Shown here one piece after another: positions 6,716 through 13,625 of a stretch of DNA of 15,534 bases (positions are counted from its first letter, which is position 1; each line of letters begins with the position of its first letter). Position numbers and translations under genes: made by a program. The stretch is from Acetobacteraceae bacterium (GTDB taxonomy: Bacteria > Pseudomonadota > Alphaproteobacteria > Acetobacterales > Acetobacteraceae): the NCBI GenBank assembly GCA_019689515.1, contig JADGHI010000032.1, forward strand, positions 1-15,534, in the 5' to 3' direction. Below the pieces are notes generated by a model that saw only the letters and a list, made by a program, of their open reading frames with translations, was not told the origin of the DNA and did no database searches.

Positions 6716-7657
6716 TCAGGAATGGGGCAGCCGCAGTCCCGGCTCGTCCCAGGGCAGGCTGACGAGCTTGCCGGTGAGGGAGAGGGTGACGTAGGCGGTC
6801 CGCATGTCCGGCCCGCCGAAGCAGATGTTGGTCGGCATCCGCTCCGGCATCTTCACCACGCGCAGGATCTCGCCCGTGGGCGCCACCGTGGTGATCTCCC
6901 CGCTCACAAGCGTGGCGACGACGATGTTGCCGGCGGCGGTCACGGCGAGGCTGTCGAGCCGGCGGAAGCCCGGGAACTGGCAGACCAGCCGCCCGCCATG
7001 CGGGCTCGGCCAGGGCTCCTTGCGCAGGACGCCGGGGCCGAGCACGTCCCAGGCCCAGAGGCGGCCCGTCTCGGTCTCCGCTACGTAGAGGACCTTGCCG
7101 TCCGGCGAGAGGCCGATGCCGTTCGCCCCGCCGGGGACCGGGTGCGCCGCCTCGACGATGCGGGAGCCGTCCTCGGCGGCCCAGTAGACGGCGCCGTGGT
7201 CGCGCCCGCGCGCGCGCACCTTGCCGAGGTCGGAGAACCAGAACCCGCCCTGCCCGTCGAACACCAGGTCGTTCGGGCCGGAGAGGAGATGCTCCCCGCA
7301 GCGCTCGTAGAGCACGGTGACGGCGCCGGTCGCGGGGTCGATGCGCTCGATGCGCCCGCCGCGGTAGTCGGCCGAGGGGCCGGTGGGGCGGAGCATCTCC
7401 GGCCCCTCCTCGTGCCAGGCGAAGCCGCCGTTGTTGGTCACGTAGAGGCTGCCGTTCGGACCGAGGGCGAGGCCGTTCGGCCCGCCGCCGGGACGCGCGA
7501 TCACGCTCTTGGTGCCGTCCGGCGCGACGCGCGTGATCCGCCCCGCCTCGATCTCCACCAGCGCGACCGAACCGTCGGGCATGGCGACCGGCCCCTCGGG
7601 GAAGCGCAGGCCGTCGGCCAGCACGCGCAGCGATGTCGGTTGCTCAGCAGCGGTCAT
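6716..7657 (-). CDS. SMP-30/gluconolactonase/LRE-family protein (lactone hydrolase)
   Basis: A 313-residue six-bladed beta-propeller of the SMP-30 family, whose members are mostly metal-dependent lactonases that open sugar or other lactones. Family hallmarks are LRFPEGP (17-23) with the metal-ligand Glu21, HLLSGPNDLVFDGQGGFWFSD (about 123-143) with Asn129 at the substrate-side position, GGANGIGLSPDGKVLYVAET (177-196) with Asn179, and FRRLDSLAV (231-239) with Asp235. Glu21, Asn179 and Asp235 correspond by pattern to the three metal ligands of characterised members, so the active site looks complete. The ATG at 7657 is preceded by GGAGGAGGA ten bases away, which fixes the start; the open frame continues far upstream only as a shadow of the next gene. 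No signal peptide is visible, so it is probably cytoplasmic. It lies in the same direction as, but is separated by a strong hairpin from, the transporter operon. The lactone substrate is unknown. Confidence 0.88.
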   Translation of the reverse strand: MTAAEQPTSLRVLADGLRFPEGPVAMPDGSVALVEIEAGRITRVAPDGTKSVIARPGGGPNGLALGPNGSLYVTNNGGFAWHEEGPEMLRPTGPSADYRGGRIERIDPATGAVTVLYERCGEHLLSGPNDLVFDGQGGFWFSDLGKVRARGRDHGAVYWAAEDGSRIVEAAHPVPGGANGIGLSPDGKVLYVAETETGRLWAWDVLGPGVLRKEPWPSPHGGRLVCQFPGFRRLDSLAVTAAGNIVVATLVSGEITTVAPTGEILRVVKMPERMPTNICFGGPDMRTAYVTLSLTGKLVSLPWDEPGLRLPHS

Positions 7658-7745
7658 TCCGTCCGTTTCCTCCTCCACGCGACCGGCGGCCATCATGGAG
7701 CAGCGCGGCGGCGCTGCGAAGCCGCACGGCCACCGGCGGCAGAGG

Positions 7746-7763
7746 GCCGGCGTCAGCGCCGGC
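7746..7763 (-). terminator. GC hairpin spanning the stop codon of the first glycosyltransferase
   Basis: GCCGGCG (7746-7752) and CGCCGGC (7757-7763) form a perfect 7-bp stem whose four-base loop contains the TGA stop (7755-7753) of the glycosyltransferase. No U-run follows. It could end the transcript or be a 3' stabiliser; it is also possible that the gene reads through into the lactonase 95 bases further on. Confidence 0.35.
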
Positions 7764-9504
7764 GCCAGACCTCGACCATGCCGTGCTCTGCCGGGACGGT
7801 GCCGAACAGCGTGTAGGAGGCCCGGAGCGCCGCGGAGACCATCGCGGCGGCCTCCGGGCGGAGATCGTCCCATTGCCCGCGATCGAGGACGATGAAGCGC
7901 GGGCGCGAGGCGAGGACGCGCGCGAGTTCCGCATCGGCCTCGCTGCCGGTCAGCCCGCCGACAGTCCCGATGAGGTGATCGGGAAAGACGAAGCGCGTCG
8001 GCAGGCCGGCGCTGGCCAGGAAATACGTGACCGGGTGGAAATTCACCACGTAGATCGGCTCGCCCGGCGGCAATTCGGTGGCGATCAGCGCCGCCACCTT
8101 GCGCGGCGGGTCCGCCTCGCGCAGGCCGAGCCCGTAGAGGAGGCCCGGCGCCGCCGCGCTGGCCGCGGCGTTCAGCGCGACGGCCCCGAGCAGCCCCGTG
8201 AAGGCCAGCGCACCCCGGCCGAGCGGCACGCCGTGGACCAGGCGGCGTGCGCCCAGGGCGGCGAGCAAGGACAGCGGCGGCAGCCAGATGAGGAAGTAGT
8301 GCAGGATGAACTTGCCCGGCAGGGCGACGGCGATGGTGGCGACGGCGAGCCAGACCGCCGCGATCCGCGTCAGGACGGCACCTCCCGCTGCCTGCGCCGC
8401 CGCCCCGTGCCGCGGCTCGGCGCGGAGGCCGCGCCTCGGAGCCAGCGCGGCGGCCGCCAGCGCGAAGGGCAGGAGCAGGGTGGCCGTCGTGCCGACCACG
8501 ATGCGCACCGCCACCACCGCCTCGATCGGATCGGCCGCATAGCGCAGCGGAGCGAGGATGCCGCCCTCGACGAACGCCCCGAATTCGCCCCGCGCCGCAT
8601 AGGCGAGCCCGAGCGCCGCCGTGGGCGCCGCGCAGAGCGCCGCATAGGCCGCCGCCATGGCGAGCGCCCGCCCGGTCGGCAGCACGCCGCGCCACCAGGC
8701 GGGCCCGGCCAGCAGCGCGAACACCAGGCAGCCCTCCGGCACCACGACCTGCTTGATGGTCAGCGCGAGGCCGATCGCCAGCCCGGCCGCCGCGACCTGC
8801 GTCCAGGTGGGCGGCGCGCCCTCGCGGACGAGGCGCGCGGCGGCGCGCACGCCGAGCGCCATGGCCGCCACGACGAAGGGGGCGAACAGGATCTCGGTGT
8901 TCGTCGCCAGCCCGCCGAGCATCACGCTCGACCCGACATAGAGCAGGCCGGCGCCGAGCCCGAGCAGGCGAGGGCCGCCCGCGGCCCGCACCAGGCCGTA
9001 GAGCGCGAATGCCGTCGCGGCGACCGCCAGGGCACCGAGCAGGCGGACGGCGAGGATGGTCTGGCCGAAGACCGCCAGCGCGCCCGCGATGAGGGCCGGC
9101 GCCCCGACCGGATGCATGTCCCACACCGCGACGTAGGGCCAACCGCCGCGCAACCACTCCCGCGCCTGGAGGATGTAGAGCCCCTCATCGGGGTCGATCA
9201 CGGAAGGGATGTAGGACGGCGCCCGGAGGAGGAGGGCCGCCAGGACGAACCAGGCAGGGGCCAGCAGCAGCGCCCAAGGGTGCCGAAGGATGGACTGCCG
9301 CTGCCGCGCAGGCCCGAGGATATCCGCCTCGTCCCGCGAAGCCGGACGGACCGGACCACGGGCCGGCGGTGCTGCAGAGCCGATGCCGGCCAAGGCGCCG
9401 GCCGGTGAGGGGTGGAAGGCCCCGCTCGCCGGCAGGACGGGGGAAGGCTCCGTGGCTGCCCGCTGGAGTCCCAGCCGCCCGTCCGGACCACTCTGCGCGC
9501 GCAA
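7753..9504 (-). CDS. Multi-spanning glycosyltransferase, family 39 (PMT_2/ArnT-like)
   Basis: An integral membrane protein predicted to transfer a sugar from a polyprenyl-phosphate donor to a lipid, glycan or protein at the outer face of the inner membrane. The first membrane segment (WALLLAPAWFVLAALLL, about 77-93) is followed by VIDPDEGLYILQAREWLRGG, whose Asp-Glu pair matches the catalytic first-loop acid of this fold, and by WDMHPVGAPAL, the usual His-Pro element. About ten further hydrophobic stretches and a soluble C-terminal domain (from about VVNFHPVTYFLAS) complete it. The start is uncertain: no ATG lies near the first membrane segment. I chose TTG at 9504 (583 residues) because GGAGG sits eight bases upstream; a GTG at 9537, a TTG at 9393 and an ATG at 9708 are alternatives. 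The chosen start leaves a long Pro/Ala-rich cytoplasmic N-terminus. Acceptor and donor are unknown. Confidence 0.8.
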   Translation of the reverse strand: MRAQSGPDGRLGLQRAATEPSPVLPASGAFHPSPAGALAGIGSAAPPARGPVRPASRDEADILGPARQRQSILRHPWALLLAPAWFVLAALLLRAPSYIPSVIDPDEGLYILQAREWLRGGWPYVAVWDMHPVGAPALIAGALAVFGQTILAVRLLGALAVAATAFALYGLVRAAGGPRLLGLGAGLLYVGSSVMLGGLATNTEILFAPFVVAAMALGVRAAARLVREGAPPTWTQVAAAGLAIGLALTIKQVVVPEGCLVFALLAGPAWWRGVLPTGRALAMAAAYAALCAAPTAALGLAYAARGEFGAFVEGGILAPLRYAADPIEAVVAVRIVVGTTATLLLPFALAAAALAPRRGLRAEPRHGAAAQAAGGAVLTRIAAVWLAVATIAVALPGKFILHYFLIWLPPLSLLAALGARRLVHGVPLGRGALAFTGLLGAVALNAAASAAAPGLLYGLGLREADPPRKVAALIATELPPGEPIYVVNFHPVTYFLASAGLPTRFVFPDHLIGTVGGLTGSEADAELARVLASRPRFIVLDRGQWDDLRPEAAAMVSAALRASYTLFGTVPAEHGMVEVWRRR

Positions 9505-9575
9505 CCTAGGACCCTCCCCGCCCGGCGCTTCCCGCACGGATGCGCAGCGTCTGTCGCCCGACGCGGCGGATGGGT

Positions 9576-9617
9576 GATGCCCGGCGCGGAAAGTCCTGAC
9601 GTTCGGAGCCGGGCATC
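9576..9617. repeat. 10-bp inverted repeat with 22-base spacer upstream of glycosyltransferase
   Basis: GATGCCCGGC (9576-9585) is exactly mirrored by GCCGGGCATC (9608-9617). The pair lies 72 bases upstream of the chosen TTG start at 9504, so it could be an operator for a dimeric regulator or a leader-RNA stem. No function can be assigned. Confidence 0.6.
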
Positions 9618-9745
9618 GGGGTGCGCAGGCCGAAGCGGGGCTGCGGCGACGTGGCGGCCGCGCGCCAGCCAAGGAAGCCATCATGCCGGCCGTGCGGCCA
9701 GCGAACATGGCTCCGCATTCCGCGCGGCGGGCATGAGGCGCCGTC

Positions 9746-9766
9746 CGGCCGGGATCTCCCCGGCCG
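9746..9766. repeat. 8-bp perfect GC hairpin in the intergenic region
   Basis: CGGCCGGG (9746-9753) and CCCGGCCG (9759-9766) enclose the loop ATCTC. It lies about 200 bases past the stop of the right-hand glycosyltransferase and could end its transcript, though no U-run follows on the minus strand. Confidence 0.5.
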
Positions 9767-9942
9767 CGACGCGCCGCAGGCGCGCCTGACCGCCGCGTCC
9801 CTGCGGCCCGGTGATTCGGCCGCGGCGGATCGTCCCGGCGGAAGGCCTTCGCGGCGGCGCGGCCCGGAGCGGGCGTCGTCGTCGTTCCTCATCCGGAGGC
9901 TCCCCCCATCATCGGCTATTGTCGTCCACGATCCTCCATCAG

Positions 9943-9958
9943 CGGCGCCGTGGCGCCG
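9943..9958 (-). terminator. Short GC hairpin just after the second glycosyltransferase
   Basis: CGGCGC (9943-9948) and GCGCCG (9953-9958) pair around a CGTG loop, 12 bases past the stop codon at 9971. The stem is only six pairs and there is no U-run, so a terminator role rests on position alone. Confidence 0.3.
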
Positions 9959-9970
9959 GGTCCCGGCGGA

Positions 9971-11653
9971 TCAGCCGCCCACCGCCGGGCATCGTTCCGG
10001 CGCGGTCCAGTGGGTGAGGCGGAGAGAGCCGATCCTCCAGCTCCCGGTCGGCCGTGCGTCGAGCTGGCGCAGGACCGGCTCCAGCGCGGCGCGGCTGTCC
10101 GCGCCTGCCTTGCCGCGCCCGGCGATCCAGAGGCCCGGGACGGTGCCGAGCGCGGCGCAGAGCTCCGCCGCGCCCGGCCGCACCCACGCCGCGCGGGGCG
10201 CGAGCATCGCGCGCGCCATCGGCAGGAAGGGCGCCTCGTAGCCGAGGCCGACCGCGGCGAGCGGCAGCTCGGCGCCGCCAGCGCGGCGCAGGTAGTGGCG
10301 CGCCGCCACGGCCTCGAACACGCCGATGCCGACCAGCGCCTCGCCCGGCCGCGCCGCGGCGGCGATCCGCTCGCCAAGCAGGTCCCAGTACTCCTCGTAG
10401 TGGTTCATCCGCGCGTGGATGGCGAGCGAGCGCGCCTGGGGCGCCAGGATCAGCAACAGCGCGAGCGCCGCCACGGCCGGCCGGCGGATCGCGCCGAGCC
10501 CTGCGGCGAGCAGCGGGATCCAGAAGACCAGCGTGAACAGCAGGGTGCGCTCGAACAGCACATGCTCGATGAGCAGGGCGATCACCGGGAAGGCGAGCAG
10601 CGCGAAGGCCAACGCCGCGAGGCAGCCGAGGAATTCCGCCTCGCGCCGGCAGAGCGCCACCGCCACGGCCAGCGCCCCGAGCTGCAGCGCCGCGACCGGC
10701 ACGGCGAGCCGGGTGAGATAGGGCGCGAGCAGCACGTCCTTGATGCGGTCGAACGCCTCCGCCACGGTCACCGGCGGCATCCAGGCGATGACCGGGCGCG
10801 GCACGTCGAGGATCGCGATCGCCCAGAGGAGCCAGGGCGTGGCGATGACGAGCGCCCCGAGCCCCGCCGCGACCAGCGGCGCGAGCCGGGTGAGGGAGAG
10901 GATCTGCCCGCGCGCCAGCAGCGTGGCCCCCGCATAGACGAAGACCGCGGCGACGGCGACCACGCCGGTCCCGTGCAGCGCGATGGGAAGCGAGGCGAGG
11001 ACGGCGAGCAGCGCGGCGAGGGCCCAGCGCCGGCGCGGCGTCTCCGCCGCGTTCAGGGCCTGCGCCGCCAGCAGCGCGCCGAGCACGGCCAGGAAGAAGA
11101 GCGCATAGGTCCGCGCCTCCTGCGAGAAGCGCACATGCGCCGGCGCCACTGCGAGCAGCGCCGCCCCGATCAGCGCCGCGCGCGGCCCGAAGGCGCGGCG
11201 GCAGAACAGGTACATCAGGGGCACCGCGGCCGCCCCGGCCAGCGCGGAAGGCAGGCGCAGCCACCACTCCTCGGCCGGGCCGAGGTCGAGCCAGAAATTC
11301 GCCAACGCGTAGTACGCGGGTGGACTCGCCTCGGTCCAGGCGACGTGGCGCAGGAAGTCCCCCCAGCCGAGCTGCCCGATCCCGAGGGTGGCGGCCTCGT
11401 CCACCCAGAAAGGCCGCTCGCCAAGGCCGTACAGCCGCAGCACCACGCCGAGCACGAGGATCGCCGGCAGGACCAGCGCCGGAAGAAGCAGACGCGACGC
11501 GGCCCCGTGGGCAGCGGCGGCGGGTCTTGCCGGGACCGCCGCCGGTACCGTGGCGTCCAGACGCCGGACCGGCCGGCCTTCATCGGCCACAGGCCGCAGC
11601 GCGGCCGTTTCGGCCGGTCTTTCAAGGTCCCGGGTCGCCGGCGGTGTCATCAT
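9971..11653 (-). CDS. Multi-spanning glycosyltransferase, family 39 / predicted membrane mannosyltransferase type
   Basis: A 560-residue integral membrane protein of the dolichyl/polyprenyl-phosphate-sugar transferase superfamily. After a cytoplasmic N-terminus of about 53 residues and a first membrane segment (LLLPALVLPAILVLGVVLRL, 55-74) comes ERPFWVDEAATLGIG (79-93), with the catalytic-type Asp-Glu pair, then EASPPAYYALANFW (108-121), the (H)PPxYY element, and RFSQEARTYALFFLA (175-189), a segment typical of COG5305-like proteins. Many hydrophobic segments follow, then a soluble C-terminal domain. It is a distant relative, not a duplicate, of the glycosyltransferase to its left. The ATG pair at 11653-11648 is the only good start, yet no ribosome site precedes it. 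Sugar donor and acceptor are unknown; envelope lipid or polysaccharide modification is a reasonable inference. Confidence 0.85.
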   Translation of the reverse strand: MMTPPATRDLERPAETAALRPVADEGRPVRRLDATVPAAVPARPAAAAHGAASRLLLPALVLPAILVLGVVLRLYGLGERPFWVDEAATLGIGQLGWGDFLRHVAWTEASPPAYYALANFWLDLGPAEEWWLRLPSALAGAAAVPLMYLFCRRAFGPRAALIGAALLAVAPAHVRFSQEARTYALFFLAVLGALLAAQALNAAETPRRRWALAALLAVLASLPIALHGTGVVAVAAVFVYAGATLLARGQILSLTRLAPLVAAGLGALVIATPWLLWAIAILDVPRPVIAWMPPVTVAEAFDRIKDVLLAPYLTRLAVPVAALQLGALAVAVALCRREAEFLGCLAALAFALLAFPVIALLIEHVLFERTLLFTLVFWIPLLAAGLGAIRRPAVAALALLLILAPQARSLAIHARMNHYEEYWDLLGERIAAAARPGEALVGIGVFEAVAARHYLRRAGGAELPLAAVGLGYEAPFLPMARAMLAPRAAWVRPGAAELCAALGTVPGLWIAGRGKAGADSRAALEPVLRQLDARPTGSWRIGSLRLTHWTAPERCPAVGG

Positions 11654-11798
11654 CGGTGCAGCCAGTGCCGCCGTGGCCGCAGCGCCGTGGCATGCCTCGC
11701 CTCAGGAGGGCACCCGCTGCCGCTCCTCGCCGGTCCGATCCCTTCCGGTCGCTGCTCGCCCATCGCCTTCCTGCCGGAGGCCACGCTCTTGCGCGCGC

Positions 11799-11826
11799 CG
11801 AACCTTCCGAACGTCGAACGCGAAAC
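11799..11826. repeat. CGAAC direct repeats in the divergent promoter region
   Basis: CGAAC occurs at 11799-11803, 11808-11812 and 11815-11819, followed by a CGAAAC at 11821-11826. Steps between copies are 9, 7 and 6 bases, so they are not regularly phased. They could be half-sites for a regulator of either flanking unit, or chance in a slightly less GC-rich patch. Confidence 0.4.
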
Positions 11827-11925
11827 GGGCACGGCGGTTGCAACGCCTTCTCTCGATGTAGCCGCAGGAAGTCTCGCGGCGGGCCCCGGCCGGCTCCCCG
11901 GCGCGCCCGTGCCGCGCGCGGGGGC

Positions 11926-11954
11926 TTGACGGCGCCTCCCCGGACCGGAACGGT
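11926..11954 (+). promoter_or_regulatory. Possible hyuBA promoter
   Basis: TTGACG (11926-11931) matches five of six bases of the -35 consensus. A 17-base spacer puts the -10 at 11949-11954 (AACGGT), a weak match. The -35 hexamer starts exactly 35 bases before the hyuB ATG, so if it is real the transcript would start at or next to the ATG. Confidence 0.35.
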
Positions 11955-11960
11955 CGCGCC
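11931..11960. repeat. Nested inverted repeat abutting the hyuB start codon
   Basis: GACCG (11943-11947) and CGGTC (11951-11955) pair around GAA, and GGCGC (11931-11935) and GCGCC (11956-11960) can pair outside them with a seven-base bulge on the left. It ends at the base before the ATG at 11961 and covers the presumed -10 region, so it may be an operator or an RNA hairpin limiting translation. Confidence 0.45.
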
Positions 11961-13625
11961 ATGCCAGACCGTCGCGCGGACGCCATCGACCCGGTCACCC
12001 TCGCCGTCCTCGACAATCGCTTCCGCGCGATCGTCGAGGAGATGGGGGAGGCGATGCTGCGCACGACCTACTCCCAGATCCTCAACTCCTCGCGCGACTT
12101 CTCGATCGCGCTCTGCGACGCGCGCTGCCGCCTCGTTGCGCAGGCCGACCACATCCCGGTCCATGTCGGCGCCATGCCCTTCGCCGCGCAGGCGGTGGTG
12201 GAGACCTTCGGGGACGCCATCGCCGAAGGCGACATCTACCTGCTCAACGACCCCTATCACGGCGGCAGCCACCTGCCCGACCTCACCGCCGTCGTGCCGG
12301 TCTTCGCCGAGGGCGCGCTGCGCTTCCTCTGCGTCGTCCGCGCGCACCACACCGACATCGGCGGCGCCACGCATGGCGGCTACAACCCCGCCGCCACCGA
12401 GATCTGGCAGGAGGGGCTGCGCGTGCCGCCGATCCGCCTCGGCGAGGGACGGTGGCCGCGCGAGGACCTGGTCGCGATGATCACCGCCAACACCCGCCTG
12501 CCGCGCGACGTGCGCGGCGACCTGATGGCGATGATCGGCGCGGCGCATCTCGGTGAGCGGCGCCTGCTCGCGCTCCTCGCGCGCCACGGCGCGGGGGAGC
12601 TGGACGCGGCGGTGGACGCGATCCTCGACCTCGCGGAGGGGCATGCGCGGCGCATCGTCGCAACCTGGGCGGACGGCACCTGGCGCGGCGAGGCGTTCCT
12701 GGACGACGACGGCTTCGGCGGCGAGGACATCGCGATCCGCGCCACCGTGACCAAGCGCGGCGATTCGCTGACCGTGGACCTCTCGGAGAGCGACCCGCAG
12801 ACGCCGGGATTCGTGAACTCCTCCTACCCCAACATGATGAGCGCGGTGCGCATGGCCTTCGCCTTCCTGCTCGACCCGGAGGTGGCGAAGAACGACGGCG
12901 CCTTCCGCCCGCTCACCGTGCGCGCGCGGGAGGGTACGGTGGTCTGGGCGCGCGAGGGCGCGCCGGTGACGATGTGCACCTCCCACTGCTCGAACGAGAT
13001 CGTCGAGGCGGTGGTGAAAGCGCTGGCGAATGCCTGCCCGGAGCGGGCGATGGGCGGCTGGGGCCGGCGCTTCCGCGTGGCGATCAAGGGGCGCGACGCG
13101 CGCCGGCCGGGGCGCGAATTCGTCTGGCACATGTTCCATGCGCGCCCTGGCGGCGGCGGCTCGGCGAAGGGCGACGGCTGGTCCACCGTCGGCGAGTGGC
13201 ACTCCGCCGGCGGGCTGAAATTCGGCTCGGTCGAGATGGCGGAGGCACGCTTCCCCCTGTTCTTCCGCCACCACGAGTTCCAGCCCGACTCGGCGGGCGA
13301 CGGCCAGCACCGCGGCGGCCTCGGCGGCGAGCTCGAACTGGTGATCGAGACCGACGGCCCGGCGGTGGCGAACACGGCGGGCGATGGGGCGCGTTACGGC
13401 TCGGCCGGCATCCTCGGCGGACGCGATTCGGTGCCGCACCGCTATCGCCTCCTGCGCGCGGATGGCACGGAGCGCGTGCTGCGCACCAAGGAGGTCGGCA
13501 TCCCGCTCGCGCCGGGCGACGTGCTGCATGTACGCGCCGCGGGCGGAGGCGGCTGGGGACCGCCGGAGAAGCGCGACCCCGCCGCCCGCGCGGCCGACCT
13601 CGCCGAAGGCTACGTCACCCGATGA
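11961..13625 (+). CDS. hyuB: Hydantoinase B/oxoprolinase family subunit (HyuB)
   Basis: A full-length (554-residue) HyuB-type protein. With HyuA it forms ATP-dependent enzymes such as N-methylhydantoinase, 5-oxoprolinase or, with a third subunit, acetone carboxylase. The N-terminus IDPVTLAVLDNRFRAIVEEM (9-28) and TTYSQILNSSRDFSIALCD (35-53) are family signatures; NDPYHGGSHLPD (96-107) and VRAHHTDIGG (126-135) carry the Asp and His residues that bind metal in this family. The C-terminus has PGDVLHVRAAGGGGWGPPEKRDP, the usual glycine-rich end. The ATG at 11961 gives the normal N-terminus, but no Shine-Dalgarno sequence precedes it. The stop overlaps hyuA in ATGA, so the two are translated together, in B-then-A order. 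No gamma-type third subunit is visible, which makes acetone carboxylase less likely. The substrate is unknown. Confidence 0.92.
   Translation: MPDRRADAIDPVTLAVLDNRFRAIVEEMGEAMLRTTYSQILNSSRDFSIALCDARCRLVAQADHIPVHVGAMPFAAQAVVETFGDAIAEGDIYLLNDPYHGGSHLPDLTAVVPVFAEGALRFLCVVRAHHTDIGGATHGGYNPAATEIWQEGLRVPPIRLGEGRWPREDLVAMITANTRLPRDVRGDLMAMIGAAHLGERRLLALLARHGAGELDAAVDAILDLAEGHARRIVATWADGTWRGEAFLDDDGFGGEDIAIRATVTKRGDSLTVDLSESDPQTPGFVNSSYPNMMSAVRMAFAFLLDPEVAKNDGAFRPLTVRAREGTVVWAREGAPVTMCTSHCSNEIVEAVVKALANACPERAMGGWGRRFRVAIKGRDARRPGREFVWHMFHARPGGGGSAKGDGWSTVGEWHSAGGLKFGSVEMAEARFPLFFRHHEFQPDSAGDGQHRGGLGGELELVIETDGPAVANTAGDGARYGSAGILGGRDSVPHRYRLLRADGTERVLRTKEVGIPLAPGDVLHVRAAGGGGWGPPEKRDPAARAADLAEGYVTR

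Larger units (their letters stand above)
9505..9970. other. 466-base intergenic region without a convincing gene
   Basis: The stretch lies between two same-direction glycosyltransferase genes. Frames crossing it (for example 9506-9892 on the minus strand) are rich in Arg, Gly, Pro and Ser, use more A/T-ending codons than neighbouring genes and resemble no family I know. It holds three inverted repeats: 9943-9958, 9746-9766 and a wider pair 9576-9585/9608-9617. I see no clear promoter, but its length suggests the left glycosyltransferase has its own transcription start here. Confidence 0.6.
11654..11960. promoter_or_regulatory. 307-base divergent intergenic region
   Basis: This separates the leftward glycosyltransferase from rightward hyuBA and must hold the promoters for both. 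Visible elements are a run of CGAAC direct repeats at 11799-11819, a TTGACG at 11926-11931, and a nested inverted repeat immediately before the hyuB start (11931-11960). No gene is apparent in it. Confidence 0.6.

Noticed and set aside
3664..6794. Plus-strand open frames opposite the transporter operon (3664-4893 and 4650-6794)
   Set aside because: Low-complexity, highly charged (Arg, Gln, His, Glu, Asp) translations with no domain, running across several real genes on the other strand.
7658..9157. A fusion of the lactonase with an upstream 500-codon segment
   Set aside because: The upstream part is an out-of-frame reading of the glycosyltransferase, and a strong ribosome site precedes the ATG at 7657.
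11622..13529. Minus-strand 635-codon frame opposite hyuB
   Set aside because: hyuB on the plus strand has unmistakable motifs; the antisense translation is His/Arg/Glu-rich without a family.
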